64,000 nucleotides of DNA from Sphingobacteriia bacterium 28-36-52 (GTDB lineage: Bacteria; Bacteroidota; Bacteroidia; Chitinophagales; Chitinophagaceae): the NCBI GenBank assembly GCA_002281575.1, contig NCGN01000010.1, positions 1 to 64,000 of the forward strand, written 5' to 3'. The notes beneath the pieces were generated by a model. That model searched no databases. It was not told the origin of the DNA and worked only from the letters and a program-made list of their open reading frames with translations. Positions 24,918 to 34,396 of this stretch are shown here, in pieces. Position numbers and translations under genes: made by a program. Position 1 is the stretch's first letter. Each line of letters starts with the position of its first letter.

Positions 24918-26198
24918 TTATTTCAATTTTTTGCTTAATAGTTCATCCAATTCCGCTGGTTTAGGATCTATTGCAAGAATCTTTCCCTTTGAATCAATAA
25001 GAATCATCATTCCAACTCCATTGTTGATTCCATATTTATTCCAAATTGAAAATTGGTCATCTAAATCAACCAGGTTGATCCAAGAATACTGCTCGATTTT
25101 AATTCGATTATTTAATGCTTTTAAATTTTGGAACTCTCTTGCAATACCAACAATTGAAAACCCTTGACTTTTGTATTTGTCATATACTGGCTTGATTAAT
25201 CGCATTTTAGCTATGCAAGGTCCACACCAAGATCCCCAAAAGTTAACTAGGGTAACTTTACTATCCACTACTTTAGACAAACTAACCGTATCTCCTTTTA
25301 CCGTTAATGCCTTTAAGTCTATATAATTATTCCCTATAGCGATGGTTTTTAATCCATTAAGTTGATTAATGACTGATTGAGTGTATATATGATTGGGAAA
25401 TTTTGCTTGATAAAAAGGAAATACTTCTTTAATAAGTTGTGCAGCCAACATATTGTCTTTTGCCACTCTCATTGCATCTGCCCACAATAAATAATAGTTA
25501 GATAAAGAGCAATTATTTCGGATATACTGGTACTTCCATTTTAATTCTTCTTTTACCAATGAATCAAATGGATTCAGGTATAGTTGTTTTGCTATTTCTG
25601 TATAACGGCCTCCTGTTTTCTCTAATTCATCACTTTTTTGATACAATGGAACCCTTGCTAATTGATCATTTGGACTTAATAGCCTTAAATCTTTGAATAC
25701 TTGCAAATATTCTTCTTGTTCAAGTTGATTCGCTTGTCTCAAAGAATCTCTACTATTATTGAGCTTGTCTTTATAAAATTGAAACTTCAACCTTGCCAGT
25801 TCTCGATAAATTTCATATTCCTTGTTTAAATCACCGCCCCTAGTTTTATTTTTTTCCCATTCTTCTTGTGGATATAATTCAAATTCAATCTTTCCCTCAA
25901 ATGGAAAGAACAAAATTGGCTTCCACATTCCTTTATCTAATTCGTCTTCAAAAATTAATTCCAACGCTTCAATCTCAGTAAATGGTAACGTATAACTAAA
26001 CGCTCCATTTTGTATTGGAATCTTAATAGGGTCTTTCAAAAAAGACCTTAGCTCCTGAGTTGATTTTCTTATTAATAGCGTTTTACTCTCTCTATTTATT
26101 ACCCTTCCTGAAATACTACAAATAGCCTTTTCATTCTGTGCATACATTGGGGTGCAAGAAATAAAAATGCTAACCAAATAAATTAAACAAAATCGCAT
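24918..26198 (-). CDS. TlpA-like thioredoxin lipoprotein, outside the peptide locus
   Basis: Start set at the ATG at 26198 (MRFCLIYLVSIFISC, lipidation Cys15); the frame extends to 26219. 426 aa. The N-terminal about 250 residues are a divergent DUF4369-like and helical region. The C-terminal thioredoxin domain has NFWGSWCGPC (C325, C328). Role: periplasmic thiol-disulfide exchange. It has no palindrome or peptide neighbour and sits 21 bp after the FkbM gene, so a link to the peptide system is not supported. Confidence 0.78.
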   Translation of the reverse strand: MRFCLIYLVSIFISCTPMYAQNEKAICSISGRVINRESKTLLIRKSTQELRSFLKDPIKIPIQNGAFSYTLPFTEIEALELIFEDELDKGMWKPILFFPFEGKIEFELYPQEEWEKNKTRGGDLNKEYEIYRELARLKFQFYKDKLNNSRDSLRQANQLEQEEYLQVFKDLRLLSPNDQLARVPLYQKSDELEKTGGRYTEIAKQLYLNPFDSLVKEELKWKYQYIRNNCSLSNYYLLWADAMRVAKDNMLAAQLIKEVFPFYQAKFPNHIYTQSVINQLNGLKTIAIGNNYIDLKALTVKGDTVSLSKVVDSKVTLVNFWGSWCGPCIAKMRLIKPVYDKYKSQGFSIVGIAREFQNLKALNNRIKIEQYSWINLVDLDDQFSIWNKYGINNGVGMMILIDSKGKILAIDPKPAELDELLSKKLK

Positions 26199-26219
26199 AA
26201 ATGTAGTTTGATGTTCCAC

Positions 26220-26960
26220 TTACAATAAATCTTCATTTATAAAGACTAAGTTCTCATCGGAGATGGAAAATGAGAAATTGTATTTGCTAATGGCAGCAAA
26301 TACCGACTTAGAACATCCTTTTTTCATTTGATCGTGCAACTCTAAATAAATGACTTTGGTTTTAGGCAACCAGTATTCATAATTCTGTTCAAATACTTCT
26401 TTCTCTGATCCTTCAATATCTATCTTGAGTAAATCAATGGTATCCCATTGCTCTCCGCGCATGATGGTTTCTACCGATTCTGCTGGTATGGCTTCTGGAT
26501 TGTCTGGGTTGGTTTCTGTTACCATGAACGAACTGCTAGGTCCTGTTGGGTTCATGATAGATAAGTAAACGTCTTTATTCCATAAGCCCATGCAATTGGC
26601 TTTAATATTTGGATGGCCAGCAATATTTTTTAACAAAGCTTGAAAATTATCTCGGCTTGGTTCTACTGCTACAATTTTACTCCCTGGATATCGATGTGAA
26701 AAATAAACCGCAGCCAACCCTATATTGGCACCAGCATCAATAATGCGGGTGGGCGTAAATGGCAATGATACATTGTATTGATCGTCTAAAAACACTTGTT
26801 TAAACGTGTATTTGTCGGTTGTTTTACTGCGTAAATGAAAAGTAGTTTGGTATTTAGATGAAGTAAATGCACCGTATTTCTTAAACAATAAATGTATATA
26901 GAACTTGATGCCGTCTACAAATCCAAAAGCTTTTATTAATGGTTTAAACCTAGATGCCAT
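26220..26960 (-). CDS. FkbM-family methyltransferase
   Basis: 246 aa. SAM-binding motif IIDAGANIGLAAVYFSHRYPGS, acidic VAVEPS, and LLKIDIEGSEKEVF, all typical of FkbM methyltransferases. The family O-methylates sugars or polyketide-like products. Neighbouring glycosyltransferases suggest a surface glycan as substrate (inference). Same strand as the following TlpA gene. Confidence 0.85.
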   Translation of the reverse strand: MASRFKPLIKAFGFVDGIKFYIHLLFKKYGAFTSSKYQTTFHLRSKTTDKYTFKQVFLDDQYNVSLPFTPTRIIDAGANIGLAAVYFSHRYPGSKIVAVEPSRDNFQALLKNIAGHPNIKANCMGLWNKDVYLSIMNPTGPSSSFMVTETNPDNPEAIPAESVETIMRGEQWDTIDLLKIDIEGSEKEVFEQNYEYWLPKTKVIYLELHDQMKKGCSKSVFAAISKYNFSFSISDENLVFINEDLL

Positions 26961-26996
26961 ATGGGGGTTGGTATTAACTAGCCCGAAAATAACCCA

Positions 26997-27905
26997 TTAC
27001 CACCTAAAACAAAATAAAAAACTCACTTTAAATGCAGAGAAGATGGGCAGTCGTCTTACTTTATAATAAAAAAGTTTGCGGTGGTGTTGAAGCAAAAAAA
27101 CAAATAAGCGTCCATTCAACTTCATGGTTAATGATTGATTCCAAAGTTGACTGAACTGCCTAAAAAACAATTGAACTGTCTCGGGAAATCCTTGAATAGT
27201 AGTAAATGCAGCCAAATGCTTGCTCAGCATTATCCTGTAACGATTGCGATGTTCTTGCTCTGTTAACCCTTGCTGAATCGTAATATTCTGGGTATGCATG
27301 CGTTGATATACCCCTATAAATGGAATAAATTGAATGCCTCCTGAAATGGTTGCATGCATTGCCATCCACCAATCATAGTACACATCTTTGGGAAAAGGCA
27401 GTATGGGCATTAATGCCGATCTGCGCATGATACTAGCATGCCCACTTACCGTATTAAACATGCCCAACAACAAGGGATCTGAACCTGCAATTCTCCTGTT
27501 TTTTTTATTGGATTGTGGATTGGTTGGAATGGCATCACTAAATCTTACTGAATCGCAATAAATTAATGCAGTGGATGGTTGCATGGCTTCCATCATTAAT
27601 GCCAGCTTCTCTTTTTCCCAAATATCATCTTGGTCTGCAAAAGCAGTATAATCACCAACAGACAAGCGAATCGCTTTTTCAAAATTAGCATTGTACCCAA
27701 TATTAGTGGGGTTCTGAAATAATTGAATTCGTGTGTCTGTTGTAGCCAACTGTTGCAACAATGCATACGTTTGATCGGTGGAAGCATCATCTACAATCAC
27801 CAATTCTTCAAAAGGATAAGATTGTGCCAATATAGACTGTACTTGTGCTTCCACAAATGCAGCCCCATTGTAGGTACACATCACTATCGATAAAGATGAT
27901 TGCAT
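26997..27905 (-). CDS. Family 2 glycosyltransferase
   Basis: 302 aa GT-A fold. SIVMCTYNGAAFVEAQ at the N-terminus, VIVDDASTDQT and AFADQDDIWEKEKL (DXD-type metal site) are family 2 motifs. The C-terminal YDWWMAMHATISGGIQFIP and YQRMHTQNIT match rhamnosyl-type transferases. It is paralogous to the divergent gene at 27972. Likely adds a sugar during cell-surface glycan synthesis; acceptor unknown. Confidence 0.87.
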   Translation of the reverse strand: MQSSLSIVMCTYNGAAFVEAQVQSILAQSYPFEELVIVDDASTDQTYALLQQLATTDTRIQLFQNPTNIGYNANFEKAIRLSVGDYTAFADQDDIWEKEKLALMMEAMQPSTALIYCDSVRFSDAIPTNPQSNKKNRRIAGSDPLLLGMFNTVSGHASIMRRSALMPILPFPKDVYYDWWMAMHATISGGIQFIPFIGVYQRMHTQNITIQQGLTEQEHRNRYRIMLSKHLAAFTTIQGFPETVQLFFRQFSQLWNQSLTMKLNGRLFVFLLQHHRKLFYYKVRRLPIFSAFKVSFLFCFRW

Positions 27906-27971
27906 GATTGTTTAGCTTTATTGCCAATTTGTAAATATAATATTTAATTTAGTCTACTTAGAGCAAGCAAG

Positions 27972-28910
27972 ATGTTGACCAATCAAAAGCCATTTCCATT
28001 AATATCCATTGTATTGGCAACTTACAATGGAGCAAAATTTTTTCGCACACAATTAGACTCTGTGTTGCAACAAGATTATCCCAATTTGGAAATCATTGTG
28101 AGTGACGACAATAGTACAGACGATACGCTTGCTATTGTTGAATCATATCGGTTACAGCACTCCTTTATTCAAATCATTAAGAGTGCAGCCAACCAAGGCT
28201 ATATCAAAAATTTTGAACAAGGTTGCAAATTGGCCAAAGGTGAATATGTGGCTTTATGTGACCAAGATGATCAATGGCATCCACAAAAAATTAGTAAATT
28301 ATATAATGCCATTGGTGATGCTGCGTTGGTGTATGCTAATTCTGTTTTATGCAATGAAAGCATGGAGCCAATTGGTGTAACGATAGCAGATCGAGTTACT
28401 TGCAAAGATTTTTCAAGCCCTTTAGAACAAGCCATTTTCTGTAGAATTTATGGGCATGCTATGTTGATTAAGAATGAATTTTTACGGCGAATTTTTCCAT
28501 TCCCTACCATTATTCCGCACGACTGGTGGATTGCATACACTGCCACGGTAAACGGTGGTATCCGCTATATTCCGGACCAATTGGCTTGGTACAGACAACA
28601 TAGCAACAATGTGTTTGGTGCAGTGGGTGGCAAAAGAAATAAAACACAAGAGGCGCAAGCTGCTTTGAAAGAAAAACAAATTGCCCAAGAAAGAATTGAA
28701 TTATTTTATTCCTATTGTCCTTCACATTTAGCAAAGGAGAAAATGGTATTGTCTAAGCTGAATCAATATTACCATGGATCGGGTTTCGTCAATAATGTAC
28801 AAAGGATGGTTTTGTTTTTCAAGTACCATCAACAACTATTGGCTTCTAAAAAAAGATCCCAATTAAGGCAATGGTTGTTTTGCTTAAAGATGTTGGTGAA
28901 AATTATTTAA
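27972..28910 (+). CDS. Family 2 glycosyltransferase, paralogue of the divergent neighbour
   Basis: 312 aa. ISIVLATYNGAKFFRTQLD, IIVSDDNSTDDT, VALCDQDDQWHPQK and HDWWIAYTATVNGGIRYIP align with motifs of the protein at 26997-27905 throughout, so the two arose by duplication and inversion. The 66-bp divergent spacer must carry both promoters. Its 3' end overlaps the next, convergent gene by 4 bp. Confidence 0.88.
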   Translation: MLTNQKPFPLISIVLATYNGAKFFRTQLDSVLQQDYPNLEIIVSDDNSTDDTLAIVESYRLQHSFIQIIKSAANQGYIKNFEQGCKLAKGEYVALCDQDDQWHPQKISKLYNAIGDAALVYANSVLCNESMEPIGVTIADRVTCKDFSSPLEQAIFCRIYGHAMLIKNEFLRRIFPFPTIIPHDWWIAYTATVNGGIRYIPDQLAWYRQHSNNVFGAVGGKRNKTQEAQAALKEKQIAQERIELFYSYCPSHLAKEKMVLSKLNQYYHGSGFVNNVQRMVLFFKYHQQLLASKKRSQLRQWLFCLKMLVKII

Positions 28911-29971
28911 GCCAATTGTTGATAGATATTCAAATAAGCTTCGGCTGCTTCATTCCAATTAAATAGGGCTGCTCTTGCCATTACTTTTTCTGCACGATTG
29001 TTAATAATAAAATCCTTCATCCCTGCTTCAAATACGGCCTGCATATGTTGAGGATCAAAATCAGGAAAAATATAAGCCGCATCTCCAGCTATTTCGGGCA
29101 ATGAAGTGGCATTCGAAATAAAGACTGGTTTGCCAAAGTGCATGGCTTCTACCAGCGGCAGCCCAAATCCTTCAGATAAAGAAGGGAATACAAATGCAGC
29201 ACAATTAGCGTAATACCATTGCTTATCATTTTCTGAAATAGCCCCTGTAAAAATCAATTGGTCAGCAACACCGCATCGCTTTGCTTCAGCCATAATTTGT
29301 TCTAAATAAGCTGGTTGTTGGGTAATACCTGCAATAACCAACTTCATTTGATTGTTTGCTATTAGTGCAGGCAATACATGAAAATTTTTCTTTAGCGCTA
29401 TCGTACCAATAGAAAAAATAAATGGCTCTTTAGGCGCATGTAAAGGAATGGTTGGCAAACTAGTTTCATTAAAATTACAACCATTATAAATAATTGAAAA
29501 AGGCTTGCCTTTTAAATCAATATGGGCCTGCACATCTTTTGCAGTGTATTCAGAAATGAATACAATATGACTACTAGCGTCTACTTTTTTTTGCAGTTGC
29601 TTCAGCCAATTATTTCTTTTAGTCATCGACTTACGTTCATCATGATAATAATTTAAATCATGAATCGTAAATACAATGGGCTTTTTAAATTGAAAAGGAA
29701 AGTAGGCACTGTCTTGACTAGTGGTATGCCAAATATCTACTTGCTTAAATATAGGCATCTGGAATTTATACCATAATTGAATGGGCAATATGGTAGTGCC
29801 TGCTTCAAAATGATGCGCTTGATTAGCGGGTAAGAACAATTGTAATTGAGTATTGGTTTGAATTGCTTTTTGCAATAATGATTCAGCCAATTGCTTACAA
29901 AAATAAAACAAGCCAGTATTGGGATATTTCATCCGCTCTGCATCAAATAAGATGGTAGTTGGTTTATTCAT
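28907..29971 (-). CDS. Family 4 glycosyltransferase
   Basis: 354 aa GT-B fold. IFSIGTIALKKNFHVLPAL and the C-terminal FVFPSLSEGFGLPLVEAMHFGKPVF block (EX7E nucleotide-sugar site) define the GT4 group. The N-terminal half has a DIWHTTSQDSAYFPF loop and HDLNYYHDER. Likely a glycan-building enzyme with the neighbouring transferases. It follows meaB by 3 bp on the same strand. Confidence 0.88.
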   Translation of the reverse strand: MNKPTTILFDAERMKYPNTGLFYFCKQLAESLLQKAIQTNTQLQLFLPANQAHHFEAGTTILPIQLWYKFQMPIFKQVDIWHTTSQDSAYFPFQFKKPIVFTIHDLNYYHDERKSMTKRNNWLKQLQKKVDASSHIVFISEYTAKDVQAHIDLKGKPFSIIYNGCNFNETSLPTIPLHAPKEPFIFSIGTIALKKNFHVLPALIANNQMKLVIAGITQQPAYLEQIMAEAKRCGVADQLIFTGAISENDKQWYYANCAAFVFPSLSEGFGLPLVEAMHFGKPVFISNATSLPEIAGDAAYIFPDFDPQHMQAVFEAGMKDFIINNRAEKVMARAALFNWNEAAEAYLNIYQQLA

Positions 29972-29974
29972 GCA

Positions 29975-30886
29975 TTAAGCATTGCCTGTATTTGCATACT
30001 CGTTTACAAAACTAAATAGATTAAACTGTTCCTTCGTTGCTTTTGCTTTTAATGCCTGGTAGATGGCTTTCTTATCGTATGGCTTCATTCTATTTCTTGC
30101 AATCAACTGATACACACGTTCGGTTAATAACCAAATTTTTCGATTGTTGATGGATATATGTTGTTGGTGTGCTTCAATGGCTTCTGCTAATTCCGCTATC
30201 CCTTCTTTTTGTGATGCCACTGTTTTAATCACTTCAATTTTTTTATCCGTATTAAACGCTGGCGCCATCATTAAACGGAGGTTTTTTACAAAAGTATCCG
30301 CATCGGGCCGATCACTTTTATTCACGACAAACACATCTGCTATTTCCATTAAACCAGCTTTCATGGTTTGTACTTCATCGCCTGCTTCGGGCACAACCAC
30401 CACAATAGTTGTATCGGCCAAGCCTGCGATTTCAATTTCACTCTGCCCCACTCCTACTGTTTCAACAATAATTTCATCAAAACCTGCTGTTTGTAAAATG
30501 GCTGTGATTTCAATAATATATGGATGCAAACCACCCAATGATCCACGGGTTGCCAATGAACGGATATATACGCCCGGATGATTGTACCAATCACTCATTC
30601 TAATTCTATCTCCTAAAAGTGCCCCCATATTAAATGGAGAAGATGGATCAATACATAAGATGGCTACTTTTTTTCCTTGAGCAGTCCAATGTCCAATAAG
30701 CGCATCGGTTAAAGTGCTTTTGCCTGCACCGGGAGGTCCAGTGATCCCTGTAATAGGAGTTTTACCAATGGGTAAACTTTGTAAAAAAACATCGTAGCCC
30801 TCCACTTCATTCTCTACCAATGATATAGCCCTTGCAATGGATTGATGATTGCCTATTTGTATGCCTGCTAATAATTGTTTCCACAT
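29975..30886 (-). CDS. meaB: Methylmalonyl-CoA mutase-associated GTPase MeaB
   Basis: 303 aa G3E-family GTPase. P-loop GITGPPGAGKST, DPSSPFNMGALLGDRIRM, the long RSLATRGSLGGLH loop, VETVGVGQSE and NKSD are diagnostic of MeaB/ArgK. MeaB protects and reactivates B12-dependent methylmalonyl-CoA mutase. The mutase genes are not in the window. The C-terminal dimerisation segment is present, so the gene is complete. Confidence 0.93.
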   Translation of the reverse strand: MWKQLLAGIQIGNHQSIARAISLVENEVEGYDVFLQSLPIGKTPITGITGPPGAGKSTLTDALIGHWTAQGKKVAILCIDPSSPFNMGALLGDRIRMSDWYNHPGVYIRSLATRGSLGGLHPYIIEITAILQTAGFDEIIVETVGVGQSEIEIAGLADTTIVVVVPEAGDEVQTMKAGLMEIADVFVVNKSDRPDADTFVKNLRLMMAPAFNTDKKIEVIKTVASQKEGIAELAEAIEAHQQHISINNRKIWLLTERVYQLIARNRMKPYDKKAIYQALKAKATKEQFNLFSFVNEYANTGNA

Positions 30887-30920
30887 ATAACTGCTGTAAA
30901 TGTAAATTTATGCCAACTGT

Positions 30921-32105
30921 ATGCCAAAAAGAGCAACAAATATTTTATTAGCATTGGCCATCATTATGCTGGCTGGTTTATTATGGAGTAGAGCCGTATT
31001 ATCAATTAGTATGGGCCTAATGGCCTTTTATGCCATCTATTATTTGAAAAAAGAAAAGGAGACTCTTTTATCGCCCCTCTTTATTTGGAGTTTTTGCCCA
31101 TTGGTATTGATGTTGATGGGTATTTATCAAGAGGGATTTAACGCCAGCAACCTTCAAAGCTTACTCGGAATAATGGTTTATCCTATTGCCGGAATTACTG
31201 CTATTGCATCAGAAAAATTTGCCTTTACTAAAACCATTTCGCAACCATGGATTCATGCCGCTTTAATTGCTTTATTGTATCCGTTAGGATGGTATGTATT
31301 ACATGCGGGGGAAGCGTTTGAGCTATATGGCCAAGGCAGAACATTGCCTGTATTCATGGATACGGATCATGTTCGATTCAGTATTTTTTTGTGCAGTGCT
31401 TTATTGTTTGCGCTCTTGCCAATTAGTAATGCGCGTTATAAAAAAATATCTTTTGCAATTTTATTGATTGCTATTCTTTTTTTAGCTGTAAGAACAGGAT
31501 GGGTAATTGCAGCCCTAATCATTGCAGGTTACGGTATACATTATTTGAAATCAAAACCTGTAACAAATAGGCATCGCTCTCGCAACATATTGATTGCAAT
31601 AATTGCGTTCATCACCATTCTTGCTATCACACCCACTATTCAACAAAAAATCAGGTACACCATTTACGATTGGAATAACTACAATACCAAAGGATATGAT
31701 TCCACTTATTCAGATGGGGTAAGAAGAGCCATTAATACGGTGGCTTTAAAAGCCATCAAAGAAGATCATGCTACTGCAATTGGTTGGTCTGCTATACCAT
31801 CTACACTTCAACAAAAATTTACCGAAGTATTCAATGGTCAAAGCACCCAATACGGCTGGCCTTTTAACCAATGGTTGTTTTGGTGGATGGGCAGTGGCTG
31901 GTGGGGAATGTTGTTATTTTCTATATGGTTATTCTATCCTGCGTGGTATGGATTCCAAACTAAAAATCCATACCTCATTATTTGGACTTTGGCCATTGCG
32001 TTTTCATGCCTAGTAGAAACTACCATCAATTATCAATATGGCACTTTACTTCATGTTTGGCCATTATTGGTTTGCTGGCAAATAGGTAAAAAATCATCGG
32101 AGTAA
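30921..32105 (+). CDS. O-antigen ligase-like polytopic membrane protein
   Basis: 394 aa with about ten hydrophobic segments and one large periplasmic loop near residues 235-320 (YTIYDWNNYNTKGYDSTYSDGVRRA), the layout of Wzy/WaaL O-antigen ligases and polymerases. Neighbouring glycosyltransferases support a role in joining or polymerising surface glycan. Whether it is a ligase or a polymerase cannot be told. The 3' end overlaps the convergent transferase gene by 12 bp. Confidence 0.72.
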   Translation: MPKRATNILLALAIIMLAGLLWSRAVLSISMGLMAFYAIYYLKKEKETLLSPLFIWSFCPLVLMLMGIYQEGFNASNLQSLLGIMVYPIAGITAIASEKFAFTKTISQPWIHAALIALLYPLGWYVLHAGEAFELYGQGRTLPVFMDTDHVRFSIFLCSALLFALLPISNARYKKISFAILLIAILFLAVRTGWVIAALIIAGYGIHYLKSKPVTNRHRSRNILIAIIAFITILAITPTIQQKIRYTIYDWNNYNTKGYDSTYSDGVRRAINTVALKAIKEDHATAIGWSAIPSTLQQKFTEVFNGQSTQYGWPFNQWLFWWMGSGWWGMLLFSIWLFYPAWYGFQTKNPYLIIWTLAIAFSCLVETTINYQYGTLLHVWPLLVCWQIGKKSSE

Positions 32106-32966
32106 TCGATAATTTTTAAAATCGAAGGGCCTTATGCCAGTTGCTTTTTCAAAATAATACAAGGCTTTGTCTTTTAGACTAAATTTTTTCTTTGATGGAT
32201 CAAAACTGATAGGCCAATTGGCTCGCTCTATTCTTGCGTGCATCACTTGAGGATGCGTTCCATTGAATTTTTCTAAAGAATCAAATTGGCTGTAATCAAA
32301 AAAATTGGGTTGTGCCATATAGTCTTTGAGGGCTTCATCTTTGTGCCAAAGCTTACTAAACTCTTTTTGCTTTTTCATCATTTGCTCAGGAGACTTCACC
32401 CAACCATAATGATATACATATGCATCAATGGCTTTTACTTTTAACTTCTGCCCGCCTTTTCTAAAGCCTTGGGCATCTTTGTAGGCAGTAATATGTTGGT
32501 CATTTCTAATTACCCGTACTTCTTTACTGTACCATGTTCTGCTATCCCCCACATAATCGTAAGTTCCATAAAAGTGGAGGTACTTAAACAATAAACCTTC
32601 AACTTGAAGTTGATCTTTGTAGTCGGCGCATCCTTTTAAAATTGCTGCATGGTACTGCTCATGTACCACTTCATCCCCTTGAATATAAAATGCCCAATCT
32701 GCATCTTTGCTGATCAATTGCAGTGCCTTATTGGTTTCTACCGCTAATACAGAACCGCCTGATCGTAAATTTGGATCCCAAACTGAATGATGAATCTTAA
32801 TTTTAGGATCATGGATAGATTCCATTAACTCAATGGTTCCATCGGTACAATCCCCAATTAAAATGATCATTTCATCTACCACTGGCAATATAGATTTTAC
32901 CGCTTCAACAATTGGATAATCATTTAACACAGCATTTTTAATAATTGTGAAGCCAGCAATTTTCAT
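32094..32966 (-). CDS. Family 2 glycosyltransferase (WaaE-like)
   Basis: Start set at the ATG at 32966 (MKIAGFTIIKNAV); an in-frame start at 32987 adds seven residues without family support. 290 aa. IIKNAVLNDYPIVEAVKSIL, IGDCTDGT and WAFYIQGDEVVHE are family 2 features. The C-terminal half contains HYGWVKSPEQMMKKQ, common in Bacteroidota WaaE-like proteins. Probably a surface-glycan transferase. Confidence 0.83.
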   Translation of the reverse strand: MKIAGFTIIKNAVLNDYPIVEAVKSILPVVDEMIILIGDCTDGTIELMESIHDPKIKIHHSVWDPNLRSGGSVLAVETNKALQLISKDADWAFYIQGDEVVHEQYHAAILKGCADYKDQLQVEGLLFKYLHFYGTYDYVGDSRTWYSKEVRVIRNDQHITAYKDAQGFRKGGQKLKVKAIDAYVYHYGWVKSPEQMMKKQKEFSKLWHKDEALKDYMAQPNFFDYSQFDSLEKFNGTHPQVMHARIERANWPISFDPSKKKFSLKDKALYYFEKATGIRPFDFKNYRLLR

Positions 32967-33023
32967 TTTAGCTAAATTGTGAAGCAAAGAACTGAAATCT
33001 TTTGTACGGATAAGCTGAAGTCT

Positions 33024-33662
33024 ATGATTAATTTTATACCTATTTTTCCTTTAGCATTGGTAGTTTATCCAGGTGAGGAGTTGAATCTCCATATATTCGA
33101 GCCTCGTTACAAGGAATTAATCACCGAATGTTTTGCAGAAGCAAAACCCTTTGGCATACCTACTGTTTTAGAAGAAGGAGTAGCCGAAACAGGCACCATG
33201 GTAGAAATTACAGAGATTGTACAAGTGTACGAAGATGGCAGAATGGATATTAAAACTAGGGGCATCAGGGTGTTTCAAGTATTAGAGCTCATTGAATCAA
33301 TTCCAGACAAAATGTTTAGTGGCGCTATAGTTAGTTATCCTATTAATGATGAAACTACCAAGCCTTTTGTCTCTTTTAAAATTTTAGATTCCGTTTATGT
33401 ATTGCATCGGTTATTAAATGTTACCAAGAATTTTAATAAAAAAGTGGCCGATATCATGAGTTATGATATGGCACACCATGCTGGGCTATCGCTAAAAGAA
33501 GAATACGAATTATTGTGTTTGTTTAAAGAAGAACAAAGACTAGAGTATTTAAGAAGACATTTAGAAAAAGTGATTCCTGTTATTACTGGAATGGAGCAAT
33601 TAAAAGAAAAAATCATCATTAATGGCTCTTTTAAAAAAATAAAGGGGTTCAAGCTTAATTAA
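33024..33662 (+). CDS. LON N-terminal-domain protein
   Basis: Start set at the ATG at 33024 (MINFIPIFPLALVVYPGEEL), which aligns with the start of the LON substrate-binding domain; an open frame from 32979 overlaps the divergent gene. 212 aa, made of the LON/PUA-like domain with FEPRYKELI and GTMVEITEIVQVYEDGR, and a helical tail. It lacks AAA and protease domains. Such stand-alone proteins are widespread; function unknown. 5 bp before coaX. Confidence 0.82.
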   Translation: MINFIPIFPLALVVYPGEELNLHIFEPRYKELITECFAEAKPFGIPTVLEEGVAETGTMVEITEIVQVYEDGRMDIKTRGIRVFQVLELIESIPDKMFSGAIVSYPINDETTKPFVSFKILDSVYVLHRLLNVTKNFNKKVADIMSYDMAHHAGLSLKEEYELLCLFKEEQRLEYLRRHLEKVIPVITGMEQLKEKIIINGSFKKIKGFKLN

Positions 33663-33667
33663 CCATC

Positions 33668-34396
33668 ATGGGTATTTCACTTTGTTTAGATTTTGGCAAT
33701 ACGCGCTTAAAAGTGGCGGCATTTAATGGAAGAGATTTTCAAGAAGAAATTAATTTACCCGATGCGGCTGTTGAAACTATTGCAGCATTAATGCATCAAT
33801 GGAAGCCTACTAAAGTCATTCTTTCCTCTGTAATAAACCATGACCCTGCTATTGAAACATTCATGGCAGCACAAACAGCATTCCATCGATTGAGTCATGC
33901 TAGTTTACTTCCTTTGACCACACCGGTTGGCAAACCTGAAACCATTGGAGCCGACAGACTGGCTTTGGTAGCGGCTGCAGTGGACCTGTTTCCCAAACAA
34001 CATAACCTGGTTATTGGACTAGGAACTTGCATTACTTACAATTTTATCAATAATCAACATGAATTTTTAGGTGGGAGCATTTCTCCTGGAATGAATATGC
34101 GCTTCAGGGCCATGCATGAGCAAACTGCTTTATTGCCCTATATTAAGGCAGAATCACCCTTTCCGCTGATTGGATATGATACCAAAACCAATCTCTTGAG
34201 TGGGGTTATTTGGGGGATGACCAAAGAAATAGATGGAATAATTGACGAATATGCCCTAAAATACAGCAACTTTAACGTGCTATTAACCGGGGGGGATATG
34301 CCTTTTTTTGTACCACACCTAAAAAACAGGATATTTGCCGACCCAAACCTAATTTTTAAAGGCTTATATGCAATCAGTGAGTTCAACAACAGGTAG
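33668..34396 (+). CDS. coaX: Type III pantothenate kinase
   Basis: 242 aa. LCLDFGNTRLKVAAF is the ATP-binding phosphate-1 motif, TIGADRLALVAAA the pantothenate motif, and GLGTCITYNFI with GGSISPGMNMR the phosphate-2 and adenosine motifs of CoaX. It makes phosphopantothenate, the first step of CoA synthesis. Its end overlaps the next frame by 29 bp. Confidence 0.93.
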   Translation: MGISLCLDFGNTRLKVAAFNGRDFQEEINLPDAAVETIAALMHQWKPTKVILSSVINHDPAIETFMAAQTAFHRLSHASLLPLTTPVGKPETIGADRLALVAAAVDLFPKQHNLVIGLGTCITYNFINNQHEFLGGSISPGMNMRFRAMHEQTALLPYIKAESPFPLIGYDTKTNLLSGVIWGMTKEIDGIIDEYALKYSNFNVLLTGGDMPFFVPHLKNRIFADPNLIFKGLYAISEFNNR

